Positions 10,052 to 18,508 of a DNA stretch of 55,914 nt are shown piece after piece. The notes beneath the pieces were generated by a model that worked only from the letters and a program-made list of their open reading frames with translations, made no database searches and had not been told where the DNA came from. A program made the position numbers and the translations under genes. This stretch comes from Mesorhizobium sp. LSJC280B00 (GTDB lineage Bacteria; Pseudomonadota; Alphaproteobacteria; Rhizobiales; Rhizobiaceae). Positions within the stretch are counted from its first letter, which is position 1. Each line of letters begins with the position of its first letter. The DNA lies in NCBI RefSeq assembly GCF_000502835.1, contig NZ_AYVL01000011.1, positions 48,215 to 104,128 of the forward strand, written 5' to 3'.

Positions 10052-11164
10052 TTAGTCTCCGTGCTTTGTTTTCGCAGATGAGCCGCTGAATCCTTCCAGT
10101 TCCTCGGCGATTCCTGAAAGTGCGTTGACGATCGTCGCCTCGACGTCGCCACGCTGTTTCTGGGGAATCAAGCCAAGTCCTTTTTGTATCGCTTCACGCC
10201 AATGTTTCCCCCTGTCCCACGCTTCCGAAAACGCGATGGCGAGATCGTCCTGGCGACGGGTAGCTTCCAGTGCCTCGACCAGAAGTGCTGCCTGGTGGAC
10301 ATCCTTTTCCCGCTTGCCCACGCCGTTTGCGTTGTTCTGTCGGCGCGAGGCAACGATCAGCTTGTGAACCGCATATCGTCCGGGCGACGGTACCACGACA
10401 GGCACTCCCGATCGATGCAGCAGCACAGTTCTGATTGGTTCGTGGATCAGGAAATCGAGAAACCGAAGAGGCTGCGCGGATGCACCGCCCAAAGACGGCA
10501 TCGAGGTTGCATGATCGGCGTAGTCATCGCTGCCCGTGTTCGGTATAAGGAACTCGACCTTGTATCGGACTGCGTTCTCGAATTGCGTCGCGTGTCCGGG
10601 ATCTGATCTGTGAGGGATTTCCCTGAAGGTTGGGTCGATCTCCCTCAAGATTTCGAGGATGGGCGGCAGGCTGTCCTCGACCGCGGCCGACACGGAATGG
10701 AATAGGGCGAAGTCTGCATCGCCCGTCTGCAACGCTGCACCGGGCAGCTTCACGCCCAGATAGCCCGCGTAGGACTGAAAGGCGACTGTGCCGACCAGGA
10801 CGCCGCGCAAGCGGAAGATGCCAGCCTTCCCCAGCGCCTCGACGACATCCCCGGTGAACCTTTCGGGTTCTGTCAGCCCTGCCTCGCGCACGAGCGTGGA
10901 TACCAGCTTCCTGCGGGCGCGGAGGTCGTCCTTGATCTGACGGAAGGATTCAACGCGTTTTGCAATCTCGGGATCGCTGTCAGGCCCGACATACCGTCGC
11001 GTCTTCGTCGGCTGCGTTTCCTCGAAATACCAGTATACCTTGCCCTTGACGGGCACCTTGACGAGATTGCCCGTCGTAGGGAAATCCGTTTCGAAGGCTG
11101 CGTCCAAGGATCGCTGGACGAGTTCCGCATACATCGTGCGGTAAACGAGGTCGACCGTCTTCAT
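10052..11164 (-). CDS. GSU2403-family nucleotidyltransferase-fold protein
   Basis: A 370-aa protein resembling the GSU2403/NTP_transf_8 nucleotidyltransferase family. The central core has GTVAF (125-129) followed by TGDADFA with the acidic pair D149/D151, the pattern of the Pol-beta-like NTase active site. The basic N-terminal segment and the C-terminal helices (KLIVASRRQN and beyond) flank it. The biochemical target of the family is not established; related minimal NTases act as toxins or in defence. The gene stands alone and is leftward. ATG at 11164 follows two 28-bp palindromes by 15 bp. Codon use and A+T-rich promoter differ from the neighbours, hinting at horizontal acquisition. No antitoxin gene is adjacent. 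Confidence 0.75.
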   Translation of the reverse strand: MKTVDLVYRTMYAELVQRSLDAAFETDFPTTGNLVKVPVKGKVYWYFEETQPTKTRRYVGPDSDPEIAKRVESFRQIKDDLRARRKLVSTLVREAGLTEPERFTGDVVEALGKAGIFRLRGVLVGTVAFQSYAGYLGVKLPGAALQTGDADFALFHSVSAAVEDSLPPILEILREIDPTFREIPHRSDPGHATQFENAVRYKVEFLIPNTGSDDYADHATSMPSLGGASAQPLRFLDFLIHEPIRTVLLHRSGVPVVVPSPGRYAVHKLIVASRRQNNANGVGKREKDVHQAALLVEALEATRRQDDLAIAFSEAWDRGKHWREAIQKGLGLIPQKQRGDVEATIVNALSGIAEELEGFSGSSAKTKHGD

Positions 11165-11179
11165 GTCGGGCGGCTCCGG

Positions 11180-11207
11180 TTATAAGAAAAATGCGGTTCT
11201 CTTATAG
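11180..11207. promoter_or_regulatory. Palindrome 1, proximal operator candidate of the nucleotidyltransferase gene
   Basis: TTATAAG (11180-11186) and CTTATAG (11201-11207) form an inverted repeat with a 14-bp spacer, 15 bp upstream of the start codon at 11164. On the minus strand the arm CTTATAAC could double as a -10 box, so binding here would block transcription. It pairs with the second copy at 11238-11265. Confidence 0.6.
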
Positions 11208-11237
11208 CGCCATGACCTCAAGGGACGCAAGCGGGGG

Positions 11238-11265
11238 TTATAAGAAAATCGCGAAAACCTTATAA
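11238..11265. promoter_or_regulatory. Palindrome 2, distal operator candidate
   Basis: TTATAAG (11238-11244) and CTTATAA (11259-11265) are perfect inverted arms around a 14-bp spacer with TCGCGA at its centre. The site has the same size and arms as the copy at 11180-11207, and the two start 58 bp apart. Two copies in one short intergenic region point to a dedicated DNA-binding regulator rather than chance. Confidence 0.6.
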
Positions 11266-11382
11266 TGCCGCAGGAGAGGTCAGGAATCCTTGTTGCCGGC
11301 GTGCAGCCAAATCAGAATGGGTTTTGCTCATTCAGATAAACAAAGCCATCACGAAAACGCTGCTTGGATGTGGCGCTCGACC

Positions 11383-12531
11383 TCACCGCGTCCGCGAACG
11401 GCCCGAGCCTGTCATAGGCGTTTGTGGTCGACGCGCTATTTTGGCGGCCGCATCCGGAACGACCACCAGCTTGCCGACGAAATCCTTGCCGATGAAATCC
11501 GCCTGGGCGCGATGGAAATCGGACAGCTTGTAGACGCCGCCGACCAGCGGCCGGATTTTCTTGTCCTCGATGTAGCGCACGATGCGGCGGAAATCCGCCC
11601 GCGTGCCTTGGCTCGAGCCATGCAGTTGGAGCTGTTTCAGGTACATGGTGCGCAGGTCGAGCTGGACGACCGGGCCGGCGATCGCGCCGGCCGTGGTGTA
11701 GCGGCCTTCGGGCCTCAAGATGCGCAAGAGGTCATTGAAGATGGCGCCGCCGACCAGATCGGCGACCACGTCGATTGGCCGCCCGCCGGTCGCCGCGCTG
11801 ACGGCGGCCGGCAGATCGGCAACGCCACGGGTGATCACCGCCTCGGCGCCGATCTCACGCACGGCCTGTTCCTTGCCCTTGCCGGCAACCGCATAGGGAA
11901 TGGCGCCGCGCGCCCGCGCCAGCTGCACGATGCCGGAGCCGACGCCGCCAGAGGCGCCGGTGACAAGCACACGCTCGCCGGCTTTCAATGCGGCGCGTTC
12001 CAACATCTGCTCGCCGGTGAGATAGGCGCAGCAGAAAGTGGCAAGCTCGACATCGCTCAGATCGGTGTCGACGACATGGGCGTTTTCGGACGGTACTGCC
12101 TGGTATTCGGCATAGCCGCCGTCGCGGCCATGGCCCATATAGTCGATGTCGGCGAGTGAATCGTCGTCGCGATTGTAGATGGAGAAATCGACCATCACCC
12201 GCTCGCCGATGCGGGCCGGCGACACGCCGTCGCCGACGGCAATGATGTTGCCGACCGTGTCGGTGCCCTGGATGCGCGGGAAGCTCAGCGTATTGCCCTG
12301 ACGACGCCAGGTCGACACAGCGGCGGCATCCTCCTCCGTGCCATAGGCGCCCTGGCGCACCCAGACATCGGTGTTGTTCATGCCGCAAGCGGTGACCTTG
12401 ACCAGCACCTCGCCCCGGGCGGGCGAGGGCACTTTCACGTCGGTGCGATAGACGAGCTTTTCCGGCCCGCCGTGCCCGATCAGCTGCACGGCGGCCATGG
12501 TGGCGGGGAGGGTTTTGGTCATGGCATTCAT
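11383..12531 (-). CDS. Zinc-type alcohol dehydrogenase/quinone oxidoreductase family protein
   Basis: A 382-aa medium-chain dehydrogenase/reductase. The N-terminal GroES-like domain contains ACGMNNTDVWVRQG, and the Rossmann motif is VTGASGGVGSGIVQLARARGA. It lacks an obvious four-cysteine structural zinc lobe, as in quinone oxidoreductase-like members. The C-terminus runs about 25 basic residues past the usual VVVPD end. The gene begins 9 bp after doeD and reads in the same direction, so it is probably the last cistron of the doeC-doeD transcript. A role in handling an aldehyde or alcohol side product of ectoine catabolism is possible but unproven. Confidence 0.85.
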   Translation of the reverse strand: MNAMTKTLPATMAAVQLIGHGGPEKLVYRTDVKVPSPARGEVLVKVTACGMNNTDVWVRQGAYGTEEDAAAVSTWRRQGNTLSFPRIQGTDTVGNIIAVGDGVSPARIGERVMVDFSIYNRDDDSLADIDYMGHGRDGGYAEYQAVPSENAHVVDTDLSDVELATFCCAYLTGEQMLERAALKAGERVLVTGASGGVGSGIVQLARARGAIPYAVAGKGKEQAVREIGAEAVITRGVADLPAAVSAATGGRPIDVVADLVGGAIFNDLLRILRPEGRYTTAGAIAGPVVQLDLRTMYLKQLQLHGSSQGTRADFRRIVRYIEDKKIRPLVGGVYKLSDFHRAQADFIGKDFVGKLVVVPDAAAKIARRPQTPMTGSGRSRTR

Positions 12532-12540
12532 GTCGGCTCT

Positions 12541-13920
12541 TCAGATGTTTGCAAACACGCTCTTCACCGCGTCGGCCGTCTTCGACACGACGATATCAGC
12601 CTCTTCCCGCGTCAGGCAGAGCGGCGGCGCGAAACCGAGAATGTCGCCCTGCGGCATGGCCCGGCCGATGACGCCGCTTGCCGCAAGAGCGGTTGCGACC
12701 TGCGGCCCGATTTTTTGCGAGGCGTCGAAGAACACGCGATCGTTCTTGTCGGCGACGAACTCGATTGCCGCCAGCATGCCGTCGCCGCGTACCTCGCCGA
12801 CATTTTTGTGACCACCGACGGCTTTCGTCAGCTCGGCGCGGAAATAGGCACCGGTCTCGCCGGCGTTCCGCACCAGGTCCATCTCGTCGATCAGTTCCAG
12901 GTTGGCGACGCCGGCGGCCACGCAGATCGGATGCGCCGAATAGGTCCAGCCATGGCCGAGCGAGCCGAGCTTGTCGGAACCCTGCACCAGCACCTGCCAG
13001 ACCTTGTCTGAGACTATGACGCCCGACAGCGGCGCATAGGCCGAGGTCAGGCCCTTGGCGATGGTGATCAGGTCGGGCTTGATGCCGTAGTGGTCGGAGC
13101 CGAACATGGTGCCCAGCCGGCCGAAGCCGGTGACGACCTCGTCGGCAACCAGAAGCACGTCGTACTTCTTCAGCACCGCCTGGATCTTCTCCCAGTAGCC
13201 GGCCGGCGGCGGCACGATGCCGCCGGTGCCGAGGATAGGCTCACCGATGAACGCGGCGACCGTCTCCGGCCCTTCGGCGAGAATCATCTCCTCGAGCTTG
13301 TCGGCACAGTATTGCGAAAACTGCTCCTCGCTCAGCGAGCGGTCGGCGCGGCGGAAGTAGTAGGGCGCCTCGGTGTGCAGGACCGGCGCGCGGGGCAGGT
13401 CGAAGGCGTTGTGGAACAGGTCGAGGCCGGTCAGCGATCCGGTCATGATGCCGGAGCCGTGATAGCCGCGCCAGCGCGAGATGATCTTCTTCTTCTCCGG
13501 CCGGCCGAGCACGTTGTTGTAGTACCAGATCAGCTTGATGTTGGTTTCGTTGGCATCGGAACCGGAGAGGCCGAAATAGACTCTCGACATGCCTTGCGGC
13601 GCGCGGTCGATGATCATCTTGGAAAGGGTGATGGACGCCTCGGTGCCGTGGCCGACATAGGCGTGGTAATAGGCGAGGTTCTTGGCCTGCGCGGCGATGG
13701 CGTCGGTGATCTTCTGGCGGCCATAGCCGACATTGACGCAATAGAGCCCGGCGAAGGCATCGATGCTCTTGCGCCCGTTGTTGTCCCAGATGGTGACGCC
13801 TTCGCCGCCGGCGATCACACGAGTCGGGCTCTCGCCACGCGCGTGCGTTCCCATATGGGTCGAGGGATGGAAGAAATGATCGCGATCCCAGGCGGCGAGT
13901 TCGTTGGACTGGTCGAGCAT
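12541..13920 (-). CDS. doeD: Diaminobutyrate/omega-amino acid aminotransferase, DoeD candidate
   Basis: A 459-aa class III PLP aminotransferase with K289 in ITIAKGLTSAY, the PLP aspartate in LLVADEVVTGFGRLG, and SGSDANETNIK. Sequence alone gives an omega-aminotransferase. The neighbours doeC, doeX, enuR, ehu and eut make it the step that converts L-2,4-diaminobutyrate to aspartate beta-semialdehyde in ectoine degradation. It follows doeC by 35 bp. ATG is preceded by AAGGAG-type sequence (13923-13930 region). The alternative reading, GABA or beta-alanine transaminase with succinate-semialdehyde dehydrogenase, cannot be excluded from sequence. Confidence 0.85.
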   Translation of the reverse strand: MLDQSNELAAWDRDHFFHPSTHMGTHARGESPTRVIAGGEGVTIWDNNGRKSIDAFAGLYCVNVGYGRQKITDAIAAQAKNLAYYHAYVGHGTEASITLSKMIIDRAPQGMSRVYFGLSGSDANETNIKLIWYYNNVLGRPEKKKIISRWRGYHGSGIMTGSLTGLDLFHNAFDLPRAPVLHTEAPYYFRRADRSLSEEQFSQYCADKLEEMILAEGPETVAAFIGEPILGTGGIVPPPAGYWEKIQAVLKKYDVLLVADEVVTGFGRLGTMFGSDHYGIKPDLITIAKGLTSAYAPLSGVIVSDKVWQVLVQGSDKLGSLGHGWTYSAHPICVAAGVANLELIDEMDLVRNAGETGAYFRAELTKAVGGHKNVGEVRGDGMLAAIEFVADKNDRVFFDASQKIGPQVATALAASGVIGRAMPQGDILGFAPPLCLTREEADIVVSKTADAVKSVFANI

Positions 13921-13955
13921 TTTTTACTCCTTGAAAGCAAAAGCCTGACGGGGCG

Positions 13956-15452
13956 TTACGCCACGTCGAGGCAGAGATATTTGAAGTCGGTAAAGGCTTC
14001 GAGCCCGTGACGCGAGCCCTCGCGACCGATGCCGGACTGCTTGACGCCGCCGAACGGGACCGGCGCGCCGGTGATCTTGACGCGGTTGATGGCGACCATG
14101 CCATAGTCGAGCGCGCGGCCGATGCGCAATTGCCTACCGCCATTCTCAGTCACGACATAGGCGACCAGGCCGTACTCTGTCGCATTGGCGCGGGCGACGA
14201 CTTCGTCTTCGCTGTCGAAAGGCGTCACGGCCGCAACCGGACCGAAGGTCTCCTCGCGCATGATCAAAGCGTCGTCTCCAACGTCGGCGAGCAGGGTCGG
14301 CTGGTAGAACAGCGGCCCGGCAGGATGGCGCTTGCCGCCGGTCAGGCAACGCGCGCCTTTGGCGAGCGCATCGGCCACCTGCTCCTCGACCTTCTTGACC
14401 GCGCGTTCGTGCATCAAGGGTCCGATTTCGGTGTCGTCAGCGAGGCCATTGCCGGCCCGCAATGCCTCGACGCGTTTAGCGAAAGCAGCGCAGAACCGAT
14501 CGTATATCGGACGCTGGACATAGATGCGGTTGGCGGCGAGGCAGTCCTGGCCGGAGGTGGCGAATTTAGCGTCGACGGCTATTCTCACCGCCTTGTCGAT
14601 ATCGGCATCCGCAAAGACGATCAGAGGCGCATGACCGCCAAGCTCCATCACCAGACGCTTCATCGTCGGCGCACTTTGCGCGGCGATCAACCTGCCGATC
14701 TCGGTCGAGCCGGTGAAGCTCATGGCGCGGACGCGCGGGTCTTCGCACATCCGCCCGACGATGGTCGAAGCCTTGCCGGTGAGAACGTTGAACACGCCAG
14801 CCGGCAGGCCGGCACGTTCGCCAAGCTCGGCCAACGCCAGTGCAGACAGCGGCGTTTCCGAGGAAGGATGCGCGACGATGGTGCAGCCGGCGGCGAGGGC
14901 GGCCGCCGCCTTGCGGGTCAGCATGGCCGCGGGAAAATTCCACGGGGTGACGACGCCGACGACACCAAGCGGTTCGCGTCGCACCACCATCTCGGCATTT
15001 GGCAGATGGCTGGTGACGCTTTCGGCGTTGAGACGTTTGGCCTCCTCGGCATACCATTCGACAAAAGAGGCGGCATAGTCGATCTCGCCGCGCGATTCCT
15101 TCAGCGGCTTGCCTTGTTCTAGCGTCATCAGCAGGGCCAGGTCATTTTTGGCGGCGACGATCAGATCGAACCATTTTCGCAAGATTTTCGACCGTTCCTG
15201 CGGCAGCAATGCGCGCCAGGCAGGAAAGGCGCGCGATGCCGCATCGATCGCCAATGTGGTCTGCCGGGCATCGAGCGCGGCAACGAAAGCGACGGTGGAT
15301 CCGGTGGCCGGATCGGTCACCTCGAAACTCTCCGCGGTCTCGCTCGCCGTCCAGTGGCCAGCGACATAGGCGAGTTCGCGCAGCAGCCGCCGGTCGGCAA
15401 GGCGATCAAGCGCTTCATGGCGGTGCGAGCGGGCAAAATGTGCGGACATCAT
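13956..15452 (-). CDS. doeC: Aldehyde dehydrogenase (aspartate/succinate semialdehyde), DoeC candidate
   Basis: A 498-aa NAD(P)-dependent aldehyde dehydrogenase of the GabD type. C304 in SGQDCLAANR is the catalytic cysteine and E270 in MELGGHAP the general base; the nucleotide-binding motif is FTGSTEIGR. In ectoine catabolism this enzyme oxidises aspartate semialdehyde to aspartate. Homologues next to ehu/eut genes are usually annotated as ssd, because sequence does not separate aspartate from succinate semialdehyde. The start has two adjacent ATGs behind GGGAG; I use the first. It is the first gene of a leftward doeC-doeD-dehydrogenase unit. Confidence 0.87.
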   Translation of the reverse strand: MMSAHFARSHRHEALDRLADRRLLRELAYVAGHWTASETAESFEVTDPATGSTVAFVAALDARQTTLAIDAASRAFPAWRALLPQERSKILRKWFDLIVAAKNDLALLMTLEQGKPLKESRGEIDYAASFVEWYAEEAKRLNAESVTSHLPNAEMVVRREPLGVVGVVTPWNFPAAMLTRKAAAALAAGCTIVAHPSSETPLSALALAELGERAGLPAGVFNVLTGKASTIVGRMCEDPRVRAMSFTGSTEIGRLIAAQSAPTMKRLVMELGGHAPLIVFADADIDKAVRIAVDAKFATSGQDCLAANRIYVQRPIYDRFCAAFAKRVEALRAGNGLADDTEIGPLMHERAVKKVEEQVADALAKGARCLTGGKRHPAGPLFYQPTLLADVGDDALIMREETFGPVAAVTPFDSEDEVVARANATEYGLVAYVVTENGGRQLRIGRALDYGMVAINRVKITGAPVPFGGVKQSGIGREGSRHGLEAFTDFKYLCLDVA

Positions 15453-15485
15453 CGGGCTCCCGGTTCGGGTGATGCCGCAAGACTA

Positions 15486-15544
15486 TCTCTGCCGCGCAAA
15501 CAGAGAGGCTGTTTGCGTGCCCGCACGTAGAGAGATTGTCTCTA
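15486..15544. promoter_or_regulatory. Two inverted repeats upstream of doeC
   Basis: TCTCTG (15486-15491) pairs with CAGAGA (15501-15506), and TAGAGA (15528-15533) pairs with TCTCTA (15539-15544). They lie 34-92 bp upstream of the doeC start in the 124-bp gap behind doeX. They share the AGAGA core, so they may be operator copies for DoeX or EnuR; the second could alternatively act as a doeX terminator, although no T-run follows. Confidence 0.4.
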
Positions 15545-15576
15545 TTGCCCTGCCTGGCCAGACGATCTCTCCGGTA

Positions 15577-16068
15577 TCAGGAGGATGCCGGCAACAGATC
15601 CGCCACTGGCAGCACACTCTCCTCCTTCACCGTCTTGGTGACGATGTAGGTGAAATAGCGGTCGATGCCGATCTCGCGCTCGAGCAGAGTGTCGACCAGC
15701 CGCTGATAGGCGTCGATGTCGCGCGCCATCACCTTCAGCAGGTAATCGACGCCGCCGCCGACAGACCAGCAGGCGACGATCTCGGGGATGTCGCGGATGA
15801 CGCGCTCGAAACGGTCGAAATCGGCCTGGCGGTGGCTAGCCAGCGTCACCTCCATCAGCACGGTGGCGACCGGTGCGATGGCGCGCATGGCGATCCTGGC
15901 ATGATAGCCGCAGACGATGCCGGCTTTTTCCAGCTTGCGCAGCCGCATCCAGCAAGGCGTCGGCGACAGGCCAACCTTCTCGGCCAGCGCCAGCTTGGTG
16001 ATGCGGCCGTCGCGCTGGATGGCGTCGAGGATTTTCAGGTCGATCGGATCGAGTTTTGCTGCAGCCAT
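15577..16068 (-). CDS. doeX: Lrp/AsnC family regulator, DoeX
   Basis: A 163-aa Lrp/AsnC protein. The N-terminal winged HTH (LDPIDLKILDAIQRDGRITK, then VGLSPTPCWMRLRKLEKAG) is followed by the RAM ligand domain. ATG at 16068 is the normal family start; the frame extends to 16128 without support. AsnC-type genes accompany ectoine catabolic clusters across proteobacteria, where DoeX binds DNA upstream of the doe genes. It lies between the leftward doe genes and the divergent enuR, so it is positioned to control both. Confidence 0.9.
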   Translation of the reverse strand: MAAAKLDPIDLKILDAIQRDGRITKLALAEKVGLSPTPCWMRLRKLEKAGIVCGYHARIAMRAIAPVATVLMEVTLASHRQADFDRFERVIRDIPEIVACWSVGGGVDYLLKVMARDIDAYQRLVDTLLEREIGIDRYFTYIVTKTVKEESVLPVADLLPASS

Positions 16069-16150
16069 GATCGTCCACTTCCAGTGCCGGACACCATGAC
16101 GGCGCATTATTTCGATTGTCAATTGCACTGATTTCGATCTCTAATAAGTC
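16069..16150. promoter_or_regulatory. Divergent doeX/enuR promoter region with direct repeats
   Basis: An 82-bp gap serves both divergent regulator genes. ATTTCGAT occurs twice, at 16109-16116 and 16131-16138, exactly 22 bp apart (two helical turns), a spacing seen for MocR-type sites. TCATGACA (16149-16156) overlaps the enuR start and is the reverse complement of TGTCATGA found upstream of ehuA at 17575-17582. Confidence 0.4.
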
Positions 16151-17536
16151 ATGACATTTTGGCGACCAGATCCCGCTCTTATCCGGCGGCCGGCCTATCA
16201 ATCGCTCGCCGACCAGTTCGCGCGCGCCATCCATGACGGGCGCCTGGCCAATGGCGCTCGGTTGCCGACGCACCGGCAGTTGGCTGACGATCTGCAACTT
16301 TCCGTGCAGACGGTCAGCCGCGCCTATGAGGAGCTGATCCGCCGCGGGCTGGTGTCCGGCGAGGTCGGCCGCGGCAGCTTCGTGCAGACGCAGCGCCGCG
16401 AGCCGGAGCCGCCCTATCTGCCGGAGCGGCTGGGCGAGGTCATCGATCTCTCCATCCTGAAGCCGGTCTGCGAACCGATGCATCTGGAGCGGCTGAGACA
16501 GGCGCTGGGCTGGCTCGCCGAAAACCTGCCGTCGAGCTCGGCGCTGTCGTTCAGGCCGAACATGGTGTTCCCGCGCCACCGCGCGGTGGGTGTCGAGTGG
16601 CTACGCCTCTGTGGCCTCGACGCGTCGCCGCAGAACATCAGCCTGACCAACGGCGCCACCGCAGGGATGACAGTGGCGCTGATGAGCGTGGCGCCGCCCG
16701 GCTCGACCGTCGCCACCGAGGCGATCGGTCACCACACGCTGATCCCGCTGGCGCGTTATCTCGGCTTCAATCTCGAGGGTTTGCCGATCGACGACAATGG
16801 GCTGATCCCGGAAGCGCTGGACGAGGCCTGCCGGCTGTCGGACATCCGCGCCGTGTTCGTGCAGCCGTCGGTGATCAACCCTACGGCTACCCTGATGGAT
16901 GCCGGCCGCCGCGAACAGATTGCCGCCGTTGCGCGCAGGCATGACATCGCCATTATCGAAAACGACGTCCTCGGCCCGTTGGTCGAGGACCGGCCGCCGC
17001 CGGTAGCCGCCTTCGCGCCCGAGCGCACGCTCTACGTCACCTCCTTCACCAAGATCGTGGTGCCGGGCCTGCGCATCGGCTATCTCGCGGCGCCCGATCG
17101 TTATGTCGCCGCGGTCGCCAATCGCCATCTCGTCTCGAACTGGATGGCGACGCCGTTGGTGGCCGAGATCGCCACCAAATGGGTGGCCGACGGCACCGCG
17201 ATGGAACTCGTTCGATGGCAGCGTATGGCTTTGCGGCGGCGTCTGGACATCGCCGCCGAGGTGCTCGCCGGAGTGGACTATCGGGCTCATCGCGACGGGC
17301 TGCATGTCTGGCTGCAACTGCCCGATGATCGCGGCGAGGAAAGCTTTGTTTCCCAGGCCCGCCTGCAGGGCGTGGCGATCGCGCCCGGTACGTCGTTTCG
17401 CATTTCGCAGACGCCTTGGCATCCAGCTGTGCGGATTTCGCTTGGCTCGACCACGGAGGGGGAACTGCGCGCCGGTCTCGGCGTTGTCACCAAGCTTCTG
17501 CTCGGCGATCCCGAGCATCTCCTGCTTGCGATCTAG
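16151..17536 (+). CDS. enuR: MocR/GntR-type PLP-dependent regulator, EnuR
   Basis: A 461-aa fusion of a GntR winged HTH (residues about 10-80) with a fold-type I aminotransferase domain (about 110-455). K301 in TSFTKIVVPGLRIGYL is the PLP lysine; Ruegeria EnuR uses Lys302 at the equivalent place. EnuR represses ectoine import and catabolism genes, and inducers such as N-acetyl-diaminobutyrate or diaminobutyrate react with the PLP. Its position between doeX and ehuA matches this. It reads toward ehuABCD, which starts 121 bp downstream from its own promoter region. Confidence 0.9.
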   Translation: MTFWRPDPALIRRPAYQSLADQFARAIHDGRLANGARLPTHRQLADDLQLSVQTVSRAYEELIRRGLVSGEVGRGSFVQTQRREPEPPYLPERLGEVIDLSILKPVCEPMHLERLRQALGWLAENLPSSSALSFRPNMVFPRHRAVGVEWLRLCGLDASPQNISLTNGATAGMTVALMSVAPPGSTVATEAIGHHTLIPLARYLGFNLEGLPIDDNGLIPEALDEACRLSDIRAVFVQPSVINPTATLMDAGRREQIAAVARRHDIAIIENDVLGPLVEDRPPPVAAFAPERTLYVTSFTKIVVPGLRIGYLAAPDRYVAAVANRHLVSNWMATPLVAEIATKWVADGTAMELVRWQRMALRRRLDIAAEVLAGVDYRAHRDGLHVWLQLPDDRGEESFVSQARLQGVAIAPGTSFRISQTPWHPAVRISLGSTTEGELRAGLGVVTKLLLGDPEHLLLAI

Positions 17537-17574
17537 GCGACAAATGGCGCGAAATTGTGCGGAATCCGAAATAT

Positions 17575-17608
17575 TGTCATGATATTATTTTCTTGATTGA
17601 CATGATTT
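17575..17608 (+). promoter_or_regulatory. ehuA promoter/operator candidate
   Basis: TGTCATGATAT (17575-17585) and TGACATGATTT (17598-17608) are 9/11 identical direct repeats 23 bp apart in the AT-rich gap between enuR and ehuA. TTGACA-like sequence (17597-17602) lies inside. These are candidate EnuR sites or promoter elements; the assignment is inference from position and repetition. Confidence 0.4.
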
Positions 17609-17657
17609 GCCGCGATCCGCATCGTTAAAGGCAAGCTTCTCCAGCACGGGAAATCCA

Positions 17658-18443
17658 TTGTCGGCGCCCATCATCAAGATCGACGGCATTTCAAAAAGCT
17701 TCGGCACCTTCAAGGTGCTGGACGGCCTCTCGATGCAAGTCATGCCCGGCGAGAAGCTGGCACTGATCGGCCCGTCGGGTTCGGGCAAGACGACGATCCT
17801 GCGCATCCTGATGACGCTGGAGCGTATCGACAGCGGCCACATCCAAGTCGACGGCGAACAGTTGTACCACATGGAGCGTAACGGCCGGCTGCTGACGGCC
17901 GATGAACGGCATTTGGCAAAGATGCGCCAGAAGATCGGCATGGTCTTCCAACTGTTCAATCTGTTTCCGCACAAATGCGTCATCGACAATGTGACGCTGG
18001 CACCGATGCTGACCAAAGGCGTGCCGCGGGCCGCCGCCGAAAAGCGGGCGATGGAACTGCTCGACATGGTCGGCATGGTCGACAAGGCCAAGGCGATGCC
18101 GGCGCAGCTTTCAGGCGGCCAGAAGCAGCGCGTCGCGATTGCGCGGGCGCTGGCGCTGTCGCCGAAGATCATGCTGTTCGACGAGGTCACCTCGGCGCTC
18201 GACCCGGAACTCGTCGACGAGGTGCTCAACGTCATGCGCAAGCTCGCGGCCGAGACCGACATGACCATGCTGCTGGTCACCCACGAGATGGGTTTCGCCC
18301 ATGACTTCGCCGACCGGGTGCTGTTCTTCGATCGCGGCAGAATAGTCGAGGAGGGCAAGCCCGACGAGATTTTCCGCCATCCCAAACAGGAGCGCACGCA
18401 AGGTTTCCTGAAGAAGATCATTGCGGCCGGACATCGGGTCTGA
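17658..18443 (+). CDS. ehuA: Ectoine/hydroxyectoine ABC transporter ATP-binding protein EhuA
   Basis: The cytoplasmic ATPase of a polar amino acid type ABC importer (261 aa). Walker A is GPSGSGKTT, the signature [15 protein letters not shown], and Walker [15 protein letters not shown]. The insertion between Walker A and the Q-loop ([20 protein letters not shown]) is typical of EhuA-like ATPases. No ATG fits; TTG at 17658 after GGGAAA gives the usual MSAPIIKI start, whereas TTG at 17607 would add 17 residues. It is first in ehuABCD-eutABCDE. Confidence 0.92.
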   Translation: MSAPIIKIDGISKSFGTFKVLDGLSMQVMPGEKLALIGPSGSGKTTILRILMTLERIDSGHIQVDGEQLYHMERNGRLLTADERHLAKMRQKIGMVFQLFNLFPHKCVIDNVTLAPMLTKGVPRAAAEKRAMELLDMVGMVDKAKAMPAQLSGGQKQRVAIARALALSPKIMLFDEVTSALDPELVDEVLNVMRKLAAETDMTMLLVTHEMGFAHDFADRVLFFDRGRIVEEGKPDEIFRHPKQERTQGFLKKIIAAGHRV

Positions 18444-18508
18444 CTGCCATGCGAGGCGGCGACGCCTCAAGCAAGCCAAGAAGACAGACAAACAAGGAGT
18501 TGGGAACA

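Noticed and set aside
11180..11265. Considered as a transposon inverted-repeat pair
   Set aside because: Both copies are complete palindromes in the same layout, nothing transposase-like lies between them, and the spacing is far too short.
11290..12159. Rightward 289-codon frame behind AGGAG downstream of the palindromes, considered as an antitoxin partner for the nucleotidyltransferase
   Set aside because: Most of it is antisense to the zinc-type dehydrogenase, and its translation shows no HTH or antitoxin features.
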